Assembly: GCA_947448325.1 (NCBI GenBank)
Contig: CANFMK010000007.1
Span: forward strand, 1-33,828
DNA: 33,828 nt
Source: Comamonadaceae bacterium
GTDB taxonomy: Bacteria > Pseudomonadota > Gammaproteobacteria > Burkholderiales > Burkholderiaceae_C
Direction: 5' to 3'
The translations under genes and the position numbers were made by a program. The number at the start of each line of letters is the position of its first letter. Positions within the stretch are counted from its first letter, which is position 1. Shown here in pieces: positions 9,279-20,183 of this stretch. The notes below the pieces were generated by a model, which saw only the letters and a program-made list of their open reading frames with translations, was not told where the DNA came from and did no database searches.

Positions 9279-9821
9279 TCAATATTTGAATTCAACGCGG
9301 CGGTTTTTAGCCAACGAGGCTTCACTGCTGCCCGTGTCCATGGGCTTTTCTTTGCCGAAACTCACAGCCTCGACTTGCGCATCGCTCACACCCAACAGGG
9401 TCAAGGCTTGGCGAACAGATTCAGCGCGTTTTTGACCCAAAGCCAAGTTGTACTCGCGGCCACCACGTTCATCGGTATGGCCTTCGAGCATGGCTTTGCG
9501 TTGCTTGTTCGCTTGCAAGAACTTGGCGTTGGTTTCAATCACGGCACGTGCTTCAGGCTTGAGGGTGAAGCTGTCGTAATCAAAAAACACAATATTGCTA
9601 CCGGCAGGACCCACGCCATTGCCAGCGGACTTGTCTGTCAGTACACCGGACACATTGTTTTGCCCAGCCGTGCCACCCATGCCTATGCCATTGGCGTTCG
9701 CGCCGCCAACCGCGGTAGCAGACTTGTCCTCCACAGGCACGTCATTGAGTTTGACGCCCGAAGAACAAGCGGCCAAGGCGGCGGTCAACGCCAACATCGA
9801 AATCGTACGGATCATCATCAT
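9279..9821 (-). CDS. pal: Peptidoglycan-associated lipoprotein Pal
   Basis: Lipobox LTAALAACSSG and OmpA-like domain IVFFDYDSFTLKPEARAVIETNAKFL...LEGHTDERGGREYNLALGQKRAESVRQAL. Confidence 0.95.
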   Translation of the reverse strand: MMMIRTISMLALTAALAACSSGVKLNDVPVEDKSATAVGGANANGIGMGGTAGQNNVSGVLTDKSAGNGVGPAGSNIVFFDYDSFTLKPEARAVIETNAKFLQANKQRKAMLEGHTDERGGREYNLALGQKRAESVRQALTLLGVSDAQVEAVSFGKEKPMDTGSSEASLAKNRRVEFKY

Positions 9822-9872
9822 TCACTCCTGAAACAAAATACAAAAAAATAAAACAAAGTGCATGGGCACAAA

Positions 9873-11198
9873 TTACTGACGGTATGGGCCCCAATCGGGC
9901 TCGCGGATATCGCCACCTTGACCGGCCAAGCGGGCTTTGATTTTCCCATCCAAGGTGGTGGTCATCAAAGCTTCACGCCCCTGCAACTGGGTGGCATAGA
10001 CCAACAATTTGCTGTTGGGCGCGAAACTGGGCTTCTCATCGGCTCCCGTGTCAGTGATGCCCACAACTTGGCGGGTCGACAAATCCATCACCTGCAGCTT
10101 GAATTGTCCCCCGATGCGGCTGACATAAGCCATCCATCGTCCATCGGGGCTCAGGCTGGGGGAAATGTTGTAGGTGCCGTTGAAGGTCACCCGTTCCACC
10201 GCGCCGCCGCTCCAAGGCATGCGGTAGATCTGCGGGGAGCCTCCGCGGTCACTCACAAAATACAGCTGACTGCCATTGGCCGCAAAGGCGGGTTCGGTAT
10301 CAATGCCGTTGGACTGCGCCAAACGACGAGGTGCACCACCCTGCACGTCGATTTGAAACAGCTGCGAACCCCCATCACGGCTCAAAGTCGCCACCAAACT
10401 TTGACCATCTGGCGCCCACGTGGGCGCGCTGTTGGAACCCCGGAAATTGGCCACCACATGGCGTTTACCGCTCGCCAATTCGTGCACATAGATCACCGGC
10501 TTGCGCGACTCAAAAGACACATAGGCCAATTGGGTGCCGGTGGGTGACCAAGAAGGAGAAATAATAGGCTCCGGGCTAGCCAAAGCCGCTTGGGCACCTT
10601 CACCGTCAGAATCCGCTACCCACAAGGTGTAACGCGCTGCAGCCTTGGTCACATAGGCGATACGGGTGGCGAAAACGCCTTTGTCGCCGGTCAATTTTTC
10701 ATAAATTTGATCGGCCAGTCGGTGCGCCGCCAAACGCAAGTCGGAGGCCACTACCGCCTCCTTGTACTCGCCACGGATTTGACCTCCCACCACATCCCAC
10801 AAACGGGCACGGACGTCATAGCGACCGTCGGCCAATCGGCTCACACTGCCGGCCACCAAGGCATCGGCATTGCGCTGGCGCCACTGGGGCATGTCGGGGC
10901 GAGAGGATTCATCCAAGGCGTCGCCTTTGGCCTCCACTGATCGGAACTGCCCACTGCGCTCTAAGTCCGCAATGACAATGGCCGATATCTTTTGAGAAGC
11001 GCTGTCCTCGCCCTTGAAAGGCGCCACTGCGACGGGCACTTGGGTCAGCCCCACACCTGTCACTTCAACACGGAACTGAGCATGCGCAGGTAAAAAGGTA
11101 AACAGCCCCATCAGCAAGCTGGCAGATACCCCGTGACGCATACGAGAAATAAATAGAAAGAATGCCTGGAAATGTGTCATGTGAACAAGCAGTTTCAT
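9873..11198 (-). CDS. tolB: Tol-Pal system beta-propeller protein TolB
   Basis: Signal peptide ending FTFLPAHA-QFRVEVTGVG, TolB repeats (ISPSWSPTGTQLAYVSFESRKPVIYVHELASGKRHVVANFRGSNSAPTWAPDG). The exact start is uncertain; internal Met residues are alternatives. Confidence 0.95.
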   Translation of the reverse strand: MKLLVHMTHFQAFFLFISRMRHGVSASLLMGLFTFLPAHAQFRVEVTGVGLTQVPVAVAPFKGEDSASQKISAIVIADLERSGQFRSVEAKGDALDESSRPDMPQWRQRNADALVAGSVSRLADGRYDVRARLWDVVGGQIRGEYKEAVVASDLRLAAHRLADQIYEKLTGDKGVFATRIAYVTKAAARYTLWVADSDGEGAQAALASPEPIISPSWSPTGTQLAYVSFESRKPVIYVHELASGKRHVVANFRGSNSAPTWAPDGQSLVATLSRDGGSQLFQIDVQGGAPRRLAQSNGIDTEPAFAANGSQLYFVSDRGGSPQIYRMPWSGGAVERVTFNGTYNISPSLSPDGRWMAYVSRIGGQFKLQVMDLSTRQVVGITDTGADEKPSFAPNSKLLVYATQLQGREALMTTTLDGKIKARLAGQGGDIREPDWGPYRQ

Positions 11199-11365
11199 GC
11201 CGGAGGCGTCTAAATTCTAGAAAAATTCAAAACCCCGATCGTACACCCTGGCAACCCCTGTTTTGGGCCCAACGCCCGTGTCATGCTGACTTGAATCGCA
11301 GAATCAAGGCTCAGATGGGACTGCGGTAAATCCAGTAGAAGATCGCTTGCGTAAAATCAGTCCTA

Positions 11366-13150
11366 ATGACCGATTCAAACACCCGCGCTCAGGCTCTACC
11401 AGTCCACAGCGTATTTCGCCGTATGCAACGCTTGATCCCTTATTTTGGGACCCAGCGTTGGAGTTGGACCATCGGTGTTTTAGCCACCGTCGTGGCCGCA
11501 GTGACCGAACCCCTGATTCCGGCCTTGTTTCAGCCGTTGCTGGACAAAGGCTTCAGCCAAGGCGCCCTGCCCCTGTGGTCGGTACCTGTGGCGGTGATGG
11601 GCATTTTTGCGATCCGGGGCGCCGCGCATTTTGTCTCGCAATACAGCCTGACGCGCATTGCCAATGACGGCATGCAACTGCTGCGCAGCGCCATGTTTGA
11701 GCGTTTGATGCGGGCTGACCTGGCAGTCTTTTCCAAAGCATCGGCCAGCGCACTGTCCAACACCATCGTTTACGAAGTGCAAAGTGGTGCGGGTCAATTG
11801 GTCTCGGCCATGATTGGCTTGTCCCGCGACGGATTTACTTTGCTCGCGCTGGTGGGCTATTTGTTATTTTTGAATTGGAAACTGACCTTGGTGGTGTTCC
11901 TGGTCACGCCAGGCGTGGCCTGGATCATGAAAGTCTTGTCCAAACGCCTGTACCGTTTGACGCGCGAGGGCCAAAACGCCACCGACAATTTGGCCTATGT
12001 GGTTGAAGAAAACGTGCTCGCCTACAAAATGGTGCGTTTGCATGGGGCGCAGCAAAGTCAAATCGACCGTTTTGAAAAACTCAGCAGCAGACTGCGCGGC
12101 TTGGCAATTCGCTCCACCATCGCCTCAGCCTCCATGTCACCCTTGACGCAACTCCTGGCTGCGGTGGCCCTGTCTGTGGTCTTGATGATTGCCTTGCTGC
12201 AAAGCCAAAATGGCGCGCAAGGTGCCACAGTGGGTGGATTTGTGGCTTTCATCACCGCCATGTTGATGCTGATCGCGCCCATCAAACGCCTGGCAGACGT
12301 GGCCAACCCCATCACCCGGGGGCTGGCCGCTTTGGAGCGGGGCTTGCAACTCATGGAAGACGTGGCCGCTGAATCCCAAGGCACTTACGCCCCTGCAAAT
12401 GCAAAAGGCCCATCTGCAGGCGTGATCGAGTGGGTCAACGCCAGCGTGCAATTCCATCCCGATGCCGCGCCGGCCGTGAACAGCATTTCCCTGACCATCC
12501 AAGCAGGTGAGTCAGTGGCTTTCGTAGGCGCCTCCGGGTCAGGCAAAACCACCTTGGCCAATTTACTGCCACGCTTCGTTTTGCCCAGCCAAGGCCAGGT
12601 GAAGATCGATGGTCATGATGTGGCCGATTGGCAACTGAGTGCCTTGCGGGCTCAAATGGCCATGGTCAGCCAAGATGTGGTGATGCTCAATGACACCGTA
12701 GCGGCCAATGTGGCCTTGGGTCAAACGATCAACGACGACCAGGTTCAGGCCTGCCTGGAGGCCGCCAATCTGTCAGAGCACATTGCCCGCTTACCCCAAG
12801 GCATGCACACACTGTTGGGGCACAACGCCACCCAATTGTCAGGCGGTCAACGCCAACGCTTGGCGATCGCGCGCGCCTTGTACAAAAACGCGCCCATTTT
12901 GATTTTGGATGAGGCCACCTCCGCCTTGGACAACGAGTCCGAGCGTTTGGTACAAGAAGCGCTGCAGCGATTGATGAAAGGCCGAACCACCTTGATCATT
13001 GCGCACCGCTTGTCGACCATCGAACACGCCGACCGCGTGGTGGTCATGGCGCACGGACGCATCGTGGAGCAAGGCACGCACACTGATTTGCTGGCCCAAG
13101 GCGGTGTCTACACGCGCTTGCACCACAAAGGCGACAACACATTGGCTTGA
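11366..13150 (+). CDS. msbA: Lipid A export ABC transporter, permease/ATP-binding protein
   Basis: ABC transmembrane domain fused to an NBD: VAFVGASGSGKTTLANLLPRF, LSGGQRQRLAIARALYKNAPILILDEATSALDNESERLVQEAL, IIAHRLSTIEHADRVVVM. MsbA-like architecture. Confidence 0.88.
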   Translation: MTDSNTRAQALPVHSVFRRMQRLIPYFGTQRWSWTIGVLATVVAAVTEPLIPALFQPLLDKGFSQGALPLWSVPVAVMGIFAIRGAAHFVSQYSLTRIANDGMQLLRSAMFERLMRADLAVFSKASASALSNTIVYEVQSGAGQLVSAMIGLSRDGFTLLALVGYLLFLNWKLTLVVFLVTPGVAWIMKVLSKRLYRLTREGQNATDNLAYVVEENVLAYKMVRLHGAQQSQIDRFEKLSSRLRGLAIRSTIASASMSPLTQLLAAVALSVVLMIALLQSQNGAQGATVGGFVAFITAMLMLIAPIKRLADVANPITRGLAALERGLQLMEDVAAESQGTYAPANAKGPSAGVIEWVNASVQFHPDAAPAVNSISLTIQAGESVAFVGASGSGKTTLANLLPRFVLPSQGQVKIDGHDVADWQLSALRAQMAMVSQDVVMLNDTVAANVALGQTINDDQVQACLEAANLSEHIARLPQGMHTLLGHNATQLSGGQRQRLAIARALYKNAPILILDEATSALDNESERLVQEALQRLMKGRTTLIIAHRLSTIEHADRVVVMAHGRIVEQGTHTDLLAQGGVYTRLHHKGDNTLA

Positions 13151-13190
13151 GGACGCCCCCTGACGCAGACAGGTGGGAGTGCCTGCCGTG

Positions 13191-14666
13191 TTACAGCAAG
13201 ACGACGTCGTACTCTTCAGGCCCCATGGCCGATTCACTTTGCAATGAAATCGGTTTGGCGATGAAATCCGACAACGCCGCCAAGTGAGGACTTTCCTCGT
13301 CGAGCAGCAACTCGATCACGGCAGGGCGAGCGATCACCCTGAATTCACGCGGATTGAACTGCTTGGCTTCACGCAAAATCTCTCGCAAGATGTCATACAC
13401 GACCGTGCGGGTGGTTTTGACGATGCCCTTGCCCTGACAGGCCGGACAAGGCTCACACAGCATGTGCGCCAAGGACTCCCGGGTGCGCTTGCGCGTCATC
13501 TCCAGCAAGCCCAGCTGAGAAAAGCCCCCGGCCATGGTCTTGACGCGGTCTCGCGCCAATTGTTTTTTAAATTCAGACAGCACCGCTTCTTGGTGCTCTG
13601 CACGTGTCATGTCAATGAAATCCACGATCACGATGCCGCCCAAATTACGCAATCGCAATTGGCGCGCAATGGCCTGCGCTGCTTCCAAATTGGTTTTGAA
13701 AATTGTTTCATCGAAATTGCGCGCGCCCACATAGCCACCCGTGTTCACATCCACTGTGGTGAGCGCCTCCGTTTGGTCGACGATCAAATAACCACCGGAC
13801 TTCAGGTCAACTCGGCGCCCTAGCGCTTTGGCGATTTCTTCGTCAATGGCATACAAATCAAAGATCGGCCGCTCGCCCTTGTACAACTGCAAGCGCTCAG
13901 ACGCGGCAGGCATGAACTCTTGGCTGAAGGCCAACAGCTTTTGAAACTGCTCACGCGAATCGATCCGAATGGATTGCGTCGCCTCACCCACCAAATCGCG
14001 CAACACCCGTTGCAGCAGCGTCAGATCTTGGTGCAGCATGGACTGCGCCGGCAGTCGCAGCGAAGCGTCTTTGATGCGCGCCCAGGTCTTGCGAAGATAA
14101 GCGATGTCTTCACCCAGTTCTTGGTCACTGGAGTCTTCGGCATTGGTACGCAAAATGAAACCGCCACCGTCCTGTCCGACCAAGGCTTTCAAACGTTCGC
14201 GCAATTGATCACGTTGCTCCGAAGGGATTTTTTGCGACACACCGATGTGATCGTCCTGCGGCAAAAAGACCAGGTGCCGACCGGCAATACTGATTTGGGT
14301 TGATAGCCGAGCCCCTTTGGTGCCAATCGGGTCTTTGATCACTTGCACCATCAAGGCCTGACCTTCAAACACTTGACGCTCGATCGGAACCAGAGGCTGC
14401 GCGCTGCGCGCCGCTTGGGGTGGCTCGCCCTCAGGGTGACGCTGCCACACATCGGCCACATGCAAAAAGGCGGCGCGCTCCAAGCCTATGTCGATGAAGG
14501 CCGATTGCATGCCAGGCAACACCCGCGACACTTTGCCCAAATAGACGTTCCCCACCAGGCCGCGTTCTAAGTTGCGCTCAACATGCAATTCCTGGACAGC
14601 GCCGTGTTCAACCACTGCGACGCGAGTTTCTTGTGGAGACCAATTGATCAAAATATCTTGTTGCAT
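13191..14666 (-). CDS. rng: Ribonuclease G
   Basis: MQQDILINWSPQETRVAVVEHGAVQELHVERNLERGLVGNVYLGKVSRVLPGMQSAFIDIGLERAAFLHVADV, VDVNTGGYVGARNFDETIFKTNLEAAQAIARQLRLRNLGGIVIVDFIDM, CPACQGKG. About 490 aa without an RNase E C-terminal scaffold. Confidence 0.93.
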   Translation of the reverse strand: MQQDILINWSPQETRVAVVEHGAVQELHVERNLERGLVGNVYLGKVSRVLPGMQSAFIDIGLERAAFLHVADVWQRHPEGEPPQAARSAQPLVPIERQVFEGQALMVQVIKDPIGTKGARLSTQISIAGRHLVFLPQDDHIGVSQKIPSEQRDQLRERLKALVGQDGGGFILRTNAEDSSDQELGEDIAYLRKTWARIKDASLRLPAQSMLHQDLTLLQRVLRDLVGEATQSIRIDSREQFQKLLAFSQEFMPAASERLQLYKGERPIFDLYAIDEEIAKALGRRVDLKSGGYLIVDQTEALTTVDVNTGGYVGARNFDETIFKTNLEAAQAIARQLRLRNLGGIVIVDFIDMTRAEHQEAVLSEFKKQLARDRVKTMAGGFSQLGLLEMTRKRTRESLAHMLCEPCPACQGKGIVKTTRTVVYDILREILREAKQFNPREFRVIARPAVIELLLDEESPHLAALSDFIAKPISLQSESAMGPEEYDVVLL

Positions 14667-14689
14667 AGATCCCTCAGAATTTGACAAGC

Positions 14690-15292
14690 TCAACAGGCCA
14701 TGCCGAATGAACGCAACAGCACCGCAGTTTCGTGAAGTGGCAATCCCATGATGCCTGAATAACTGCCTTGAATACGTTCAATGTGCGCCGCTGCCCTGCC
14801 CTGCACGCCGTAAGCGCCCGCTTTGCCCATCGGCTCACCACTGTCCACATAGGCTTTGATTTGCGCACGGCTCATGGCACTGAAAGTCACCCGCGACACC
14901 GATACCGCGGCCAACCTTTTGCGGCCCGATTGCACAGCCACAGCCGTCAAAACGCGGTGGGTTTGACCTGACAGGGCTTGCAACATGCGCATTGCATCGG
15001 CGGGGTCAGCCGGTTTACCCAGGATTTCTCGACTCAACGCCACCGTGGTGTCAGAACACAACACCGGAGCGACCGGCAAGCCTCGCGCTTTGAGACGTGC
15101 CATAGCGGCATCAAGTTTCAGCCCAGTCACACGCTGCACGTAATGCAAGGGAGACTCGCCACGCTGTACAACTTCCAGCGATTCAGCATCTTCATCGGGT
15201 GTTGGCAACAGCAAAGTGTGAGGAACACCGATTTGGTCCAGCAACTGGCTGCGCCTTGGACTTTGCGAGGCAAGGTAAATGAAGGAATTCAT
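14690..15292 (-). CDS. maf: Maf family nucleoside triphosphate pyrophosphatase
   Basis: MNSFIYLASQSPRRSQLLDQIGVPH (Maf N-terminal SxSPRR motif), CSDTTVAL, YGVQGRAAAHIERIQGSYSGIMGLPLHET. Confidence 0.92.
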   Translation of the reverse strand: MNSFIYLASQSPRRSQLLDQIGVPHTLLLPTPDEDAESLEVVQRGESPLHYVQRVTGLKLDAAMARLKARGLPVAPVLCSDTTVALSREILGKPADPADAMRMLQALSGQTHRVLTAVAVQSGRKRLAAVSVSRVTFSAMSRAQIKAYVDSGEPMGKAGAYGVQGRAAAHIERIQGSYSGIMGLPLHETAVLLRSFGMAC

Positions 15293-15328
15293 GACAAGGC
15301 TTCCGAAGTAAGCAGGCTGTGGAGCCGA

Positions 15329-15796
15329 TTATTCCCGGTGGTAAGGGTGATTCGCATTGATCGACCAAGCGCGGTACAACTGTTCGATCAAGAGCACGCG
15401 GGCCATGGCGTGGGGCAGCGTCATATCCGACAGTCGTATGCGTTCATGGGCGGCTTGGCGAAATGCCGGATCCAAACCATCGGGGCCACCAATCACCAAG
15501 GCCACGTCGTCGCTTTCCAGTTGCCAAGTTTGCAAGCGACTGGCCAGCGCTTTGGTGGACAGGGCTGTACCTCGTTCATCCAAAGCCACGATGCGAAACC
15601 CTTTGGGGATGGCTTCTTCGATCCGTTGACGCTCTGCGGCGTACAAGGTCTCTAGAGTTTTGGAGCCTCTCGGCTCGGTTTTGACCGCTTTGAGTTCGAC
15701 CTTGAGCTCAAAAGGAAACCGCTTGGCATAGTCATCCCAAGCGGTTTGCGCCCAATCGGGGACACGCTGGCCGACCGCCACGATCAGCAGCTTCAT
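15329..15796 (-). CDS. rlmH: 23S rRNA (pseudouridine1915-N3)-methyltransferase RlmH
   Basis: [28 protein letters not shown]..., [74 protein letters not shown]. 155 aa. Confidence 0.95.
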   Translation of the reverse strand: MKLLIVAVGQRVPDWAQTAWDDYAKRFPFELKVELKAVKTEPRGSKTLETLYAAERQRIEEAIPKGFRIVALDERGTALSTKALASRLQTWQLESDDVALVIGGPDGLDPAFRQAAHERIRLSDMTLPHAMARVLLIEQLYRAWSINANHPYHRE

Positions 15797-15804
15797 GGCT
15801 GAAC

Positions 15805-16536
15805 TCAGCCTTTGCGCGACATCGTCTTGGCAGCCGGTGCGCGTTTGGCCACGGGCTTGAGTGCCGATTTGGCCGCAGTCCGCTTGGGTGCCTTGGCAGG
15901 ATCGTTGACCTTGACCATTTTCATGGGGGTCTTGCTGAGGGTCTTGGCGGAAGATGTCACGGCCGGTTTGGCGGCAGATTTCACCGTTGTTTTAGCGGCC
16001 GTTTTCTTGGCCGCGGGTTTGCCAACCACGCTGGCAGCTACCTTTTTCGAGCGACCTGGCATTTGCGCCTTGACTGGCTCGGGCTCTACCCGACGTGGCG
16101 CCTTACCGGCGTGGTTGATTTTGCTTTCTTTTTTGGCGCTATTTTTGGCTTCGGCGTCGATCGGCTTGGGTGCCCCCAACTTCAAGCGCACCGGTTTGTC
16201 GCCCCAAAGCTCTTCCAGGTTGTAGTAGGAGCGAATGGTCGGTTGCATCACGTGCACCACGGCGCTGCCGCAGTCCACAATGATCCACTCGCCGTTGTCT
16301 TCGCCTTCAATGCGTGGCTTGGGAAAGCCAGCATCGCGCACTTTGTCGCGCACGCTGGCAGCCAGGGCCTTGGTTTGGCGGTTGGACGTTCCCGAAGCCA
16401 CCACCACGCGCTCAAACAAGGCCGACAGGTGCTCGGTATCAAAGACTTGGATATCTTGGGCTTTCACATCCTCCAGCGCGTCCACAATGGCGCGTTGGAG
16501 TTTGGTCACATCTTTTTTGGCAGCGGTATCGTTCAT
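15805..16536 (-). CDS. rsfS: Ribosome silencing factor RsfS with a long Lys/Ala-rich C-terminal extension
   Basis: RsfS core: [56 protein letters not shown]...[37 protein letters not shown]. This is followed by about 120 residues rich in K/A/P/S/T. Confidence 0.93.
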   Translation of the reverse strand: MNDTAAKKDVTKLQRAIVDALEDVKAQDIQVFDTEHLSALFERVVVASGTSNRQTKALAASVRDKVRDAGFPKPRIEGEDNGEWIIVDCGSAVVHVMQPTIRSYYNLEELWGDKPVRLKLGAPKPIDAEAKNSAKKESKINHAGKAPRRVEPEPVKAQMPGRSKKVAASVVGKPAAKKTAAKTTVKSAAKPAVTSSAKTLSKTPMKMVKVNDPAKAPKRTAAKSALKPVAKRAPAAKTMSRKG

Positions 16537-17171
16537 CGGGCAGTCTGGTAAAGGTGGTTGTCTTGAATGTAGCGTGCAACGGCCTCGCAGACCAGTGCAT
16601 TCAGGGGGTGGCCCGACGCCACGCGGGTGCGTATGTCGGTGGCGCTGTGCGGCATCAGGGGAAGCACAATTTGGCGAAAGTCCGCTTGGACCACAGGCTT
16701 CACAAGCTGTGAATGAACGTGACCTTGCGCTAGGGACATCTCGGGCGCATCACGCTCGGCAATGGCGATTATAGCCAAGCGGGTGATTTCGCCGATTTCA
16801 TGCCATTGGGACAGGGCCTTGGCCTGATCAGCCCCCATCAGCAAAAACAACTGGGCACCTGGGTATTCAAGCGCCAATTCGCGCAAAGTATCGACCGTAT
16901 ATGTGGGCCCGGCGCGCTCAATTTCCCGTGGGTCCACCTGGGCATGCGGGACATCGGCAAAAGCCAGTCTCGTCATGGCCAAGCGGTGCGCCGCATCGGT
17001 CAAGGCTCGGTCTTTGTGCCAAGCCTGGCCCGTAGGCAAGATGTGCAAAGCATCCAGCTGTAACTGCACAACCGCCGCCTGGGCCAGTTCGGTATGCGCC
17101 CGGTGTGGCGGATCGAAAGCACCTCCATACACCCCCAAGCGCTTGACGGTAGAGGGGTTTGCCCGACTCAC
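16533..17171 (-). CDS. nadD: Nicotinate-nucleotide adenylyltransferase
   Basis: [24 protein letters not shown] nucleotidyltransferase motif and [25 protein letters not shown] start in a GTGA overlap with the hemF stop; its own stop overlaps the rsfS ATG. Confidence 0.93.
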   Translation of the reverse strand: MSRANPSTVKRLGVYGGAFDPPHRAHTELAQAAVVQLQLDALHILPTGQAWHKDRALTDAAHRLAMTRLAFADVPHAQVDPREIERAGPTYTVDTLRELALEYPGAQLFLLMGADQAKALSQWHEIGEITRLAIIAIAERDAPEMSLAQGHVHSQLVKPVVQADFRQIVLPLMPHSATDIRTRVASGHPLNALVCEAVARYIQDNHLYQTAR

Positions 17172-18088
17172 ACCCAGTCCTTGGGGACCAAATAGTGATT
17201 CAGCAACTGCGCTTCTGGGGACTCTTTTTCATCAGCGCGGTTGTAAGACCAGCTGACCAAGGGCGGCATGGACAACAAAATCGATTCGGTACGACCGCCC
17301 GACTGCAAGCCAAAATGCGTGCCCCGGTCCCAGACCAAATTGAATTCGACATAACGCCCGCGCCGATAAAGCTGAAAATCTCGCTCACGTTCACCATAAG
17401 CCGTGTCTTTGCGCGCTTGCACAATCGGCAAATAAGCTGGCAACAGGGCATCGCCCACGCTTTGCATCATGGCAAAGCTTTGGTTCATGCCCAATTCTGA
17501 AAAATCATCAAAGAAAATGCCGCCCACGCCGCGCTGCTCTTGGCGGTGCTTGTTGCAAAAATAGGTGTCGCACCAGGCTTTGAAGCGAGGATGCAGCTCA
17601 GCCCCAAAAGGCGTCAACGCGTCTTTGCAGGTCTGGTGAAAATGCACTGTGTCGTCCTCAAAACCGTAATACGGTGTCAGGTCCATGCCGCCGCCAAACC
17701 AAGCTACCGGGGCCAAGCCCTCAGGCTTGGCCACAATGGTGCGCACATTCATGTGCACCGTAGGGACATAGGGGTTGCGTGGATGAAACACCAAAGACAC
17801 GCCCATGGCTTCAAAAGGTGCGCCCGCCAGCTCGGGCCGATGGGCCGTGGCCGATGGCGGCAATTTGGGGCCACTGACATGCGAGAAGCCACAACCGGCG
17901 CGCTCAAACACGGGACCACCTTCCATGATCATGGTCGTGCCTTGGCCTTGCAAGGGTTCGTGCGGCTCTTTGTGCCATGCGTCGACGACAAAGGGAGTGG
18001 CATCGATCTCGTTCAGACTGCTGGTGATGCGCTGCTGCAAGCCCTCCAAATAATGGCGCACGGTGCTGATGTCGAAATTTTCACTCAT
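17168..18088 (-). CDS. hemF: Oxygen-dependent coproporphyrinogen III oxidase
   Basis: [21 protein letters not shown]..., [89 protein letters not shown]. Confidence 0.96.
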   Translation of the reverse strand: MSENFDISTVRHYLEGLQQRITSSLNEIDATPFVVDAWHKEPHEPLQGQGTTMIMEGGPVFERAGCGFSHVSGPKLPPSATAHRPELAGAPFEAMGVSLVFHPRNPYVPTVHMNVRTIVAKPEGLAPVAWFGGGMDLTPYYGFEDDTVHFHQTCKDALTPFGAELHPRFKAWCDTYFCNKHRQEQRGVGGIFFDDFSELGMNQSFAMMQSVGDALLPAYLPIVQARKDTAYGERERDFQLYRRGRYVEFNLVWDRGTHFGLQSGGRTESILLSMPPLVSWSYNRADEKESPEAQLLNHYLVPKDWV

Positions 18089-18089
18089 G

Positions 18090-19376
18090 TCATGCACTCC
18101 GTTTGATGGCCCGAAAGCCAATGTCTCGGCGGTATTGCATACCGTCAAAATGTATGCCTTGCGCCACTTCGTAGGCTTTGTGTTGGGCTTGGCGAACCGA
18201 ATCAGCCAATACCGTCACGCACAGCACCCGGCCGCCACTGGTCAAGGTGTGATCTTCGTCCTGGTTCGTACCCGCATGGAACACCATGGCGTCATTTTGA
18301 TCCGCAGGCAAGCCCGTGATGACATCGCCTTTGCGCGGTGACAAGGGATAGCCGGCGGCGGCCATCACCACGCCCAAGGCCACGCGGCGGTCCCACTCCA
18401 ATTCAATGTGATCCAAGCCACTGCTGGTCGCGGCCAACATGACCTCGACCAAATCGGACTTTAAACGCATCAAAATGGGCTGCGTTTCGGGGTCACCCAT
18501 GCGGCAATTGAACTCCAAAGTTTTGAGCTGTCCTTGGGGGCTGATCATCAAACCCGCATACAAAAATCCTGTGTAGGCAATCCCGTCTTTTTCCATGCCA
18601 CGGATGGTCGGCAAAATGACTTCGCGCATGGCACGGGCATGCACCTCGGCGGTCACCACCGGGGCCGGCGAATACGCCCCCATGCCGCCGGTATTTGGTC
18701 CTTGGTCACCATCTTGCAAGCGTTTGTGGTCTTGGCTGGTGGCCAAAGCGACCACATTTTTGCCATCGCACAGCACAATGAAGCTGGCTTCTTCACCGGC
18801 CAAAAACTCTTCGATCACCACCCGCGCGCCACCTTGGTTGTGCGTCACGCCCAGGGTGTTGTCCAGCAGCATGAAATCAATCGCCTCATGGGCTTCGGTC
18901 AGCGTCATCGCCACCACCACCCCTTTGCCCGCAGCCAAACCATCGGCTTTGACGACAATAGGCGCACCCATGCGGTCTACATAGGCGTGGGCTGCAACCG
19001 GATCGGTGAAGGTGTCAAAAGCGGCCGTTGGGATGTGGTGGCGCTGCATGAAAGCTTTGGAAAAGGCCTTGGAGCTTTCCAGCTGTGCGGCGGCTTGGGT
19101 GGGGCCAAAAATGCGCAGACCATGCGCGCGAAAATCGTCCACAATGCCCGCGGCCAAGGGCGCTTCCGGCCCAACCACTGTCAACTCGATGCGCTGCGCG
19201 ATCACCCATTGCCGCAACGCAGGAATGTCGGTGATGGGCACATTGATCAAATTTTTGTCTCGCGCCGTGCCGCCATTGCCCGGCGCCACATAGACCTGCT
19301 GAATCCGCGAGGACTGCGACAACTTCCACGCCAATGCGTGCTCACGGCCACCACCGCCTACGACCAAAACTTTCAT
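18090..19376 (-). CDS. purD: Phosphoribosylamine-glycine ligase
   Basis: [22 protein letters not shown]..., [48 protein letters not shown]. Confidence 0.96.
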   Translation of the reverse strand: MKVLVVGGGGREHALAWKLSQSSRIQQVYVAPGNGGTARDKNLINVPITDIPALRQWVIAQRIELTVVGPEAPLAAGIVDDFRAHGLRIFGPTQAAAQLESSKAFSKAFMQRHHIPTAAFDTFTDPVAAHAYVDRMGAPIVVKADGLAAGKGVVVAMTLTEAHEAIDFMLLDNTLGVTHNQGGARVVIEEFLAGEEASFIVLCDGKNVVALATSQDHKRLQDGDQGPNTGGMGAYSPAPVVTAEVHARAMREVILPTIRGMEKDGIAYTGFLYAGLMISPQGQLKTLEFNCRMGDPETQPILMRLKSDLVEVMLAATSSGLDHIELEWDRRVALGVVMAAAGYPLSPRKGDVITGLPADQNDAMVFHAGTNQDEDHTLTSGGRVLCVTVLADSVRQAQHKAYEVAQGIHFDGMQYRRDIGFRAIKRSA

Positions 19377-19387
19377 GTCGACAGCCT

Positions 19388-20113
19388 TTATTCCGCTATT
19401 TCAGCATTGTGGAAAACGTTTTGCACATCGTCCAGATCTTCCAGCACATCCAACAGTTTTTGCATGCGTACCGCATCCTCACCTGCCAGGGCAATCGCGT
19501 TTTCAGCACGCATCGTGACCTCAGCCATGTCGGGGACAAGTCCTGCCGACTCTAAAGCCAGCTTGACCGCCTCAAAGTCCGCAGGCGATGTCAGCACCTC
19601 GATGGCGCCGTCTTCGTCGGTGATCACATCCTCAGCGCCAGCCTCCAAGGCCACTTCCAGCACTTTGTCTTCGAGAGTGCCCGGCGCAAAAATCAGTTGG
19701 CCGCAGTTTTTGAACTGAAAGGCCACTGAACCCTCCGTCCCCAAATTGCCACCGTGTTTGCTGAAGGCATGCCGCACTTCGGCCACGGTACGCACCCTGT
19801 TGTCGGTCATGGTGTCCACAATCACAGCCGCACCACCAATGCCATAGCCCTCGTAACGGATCTCTTCGTAGCTCACGCCTTCCAGGTTGCCGGTGGCTTT
19901 GTCCACGTTGCGCTTGATGGTGTCGGCCGGCATATTTGCGGCTTTGGCTTTCTCAATGGCCAGTCGCAGCCGGGGGTTGGCCGAGACATCGCCACCACCG
20001 GTACGCGCCGCCACCATGATCTCGCGCACCACCCGGGTCCAAATACGCTGGCGTTTTTCATCTTGCCGCCCCTTGCGGTGCTGAATATTTGCCCATTTGC
20101 TGTGGCCTGCCAT
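19388..20113 (-). CDS. yebC: YebC/PmpR family transcription/translation factor
   Basis: [75 protein letters not shown] is the YebC signature N-terminus. Confidence 0.95.
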   Translation of the reverse strand: MAGHSKWANIQHRKGRQDEKRQRIWTRVVREIMVAARTGGGDVSANPRLRLAIEKAKAANMPADTIKRNVDKATGNLEGVSYEEIRYEGYGIGGAAVIVDTMTDNRVRTVAEVRHAFSKHGGNLGTEGSVAFQFKNCGQLIFAPGTLEDKVLEVALEAGAEDVITDEDGAIEVLTSPADFEAVKLALESAGLVPDMAEVTMRAENAIALAGEDAVRMQKLLDVLEDLDDVQNVFHNAEIAE

Positions 20114-20183
20114 CGGTGAGTCCTTGAATCTTGATTTAATCTACTGGCTGAGATTTTACTTTTACCGCCAAGGACTTTTCGCC

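Noticed and set aside
13151-13190. Terminator between convergent msbA and rng
   Set aside because: Only a short imperfect CAGG/CCTG pairing is visible and there is no T-tract.
18534-19718. 394-aa plus-strand ORF antisense to purD and the end of yebC
   Set aside because: Crosses two conserved minus-strand genes and has antisense-type composition. No independent support.
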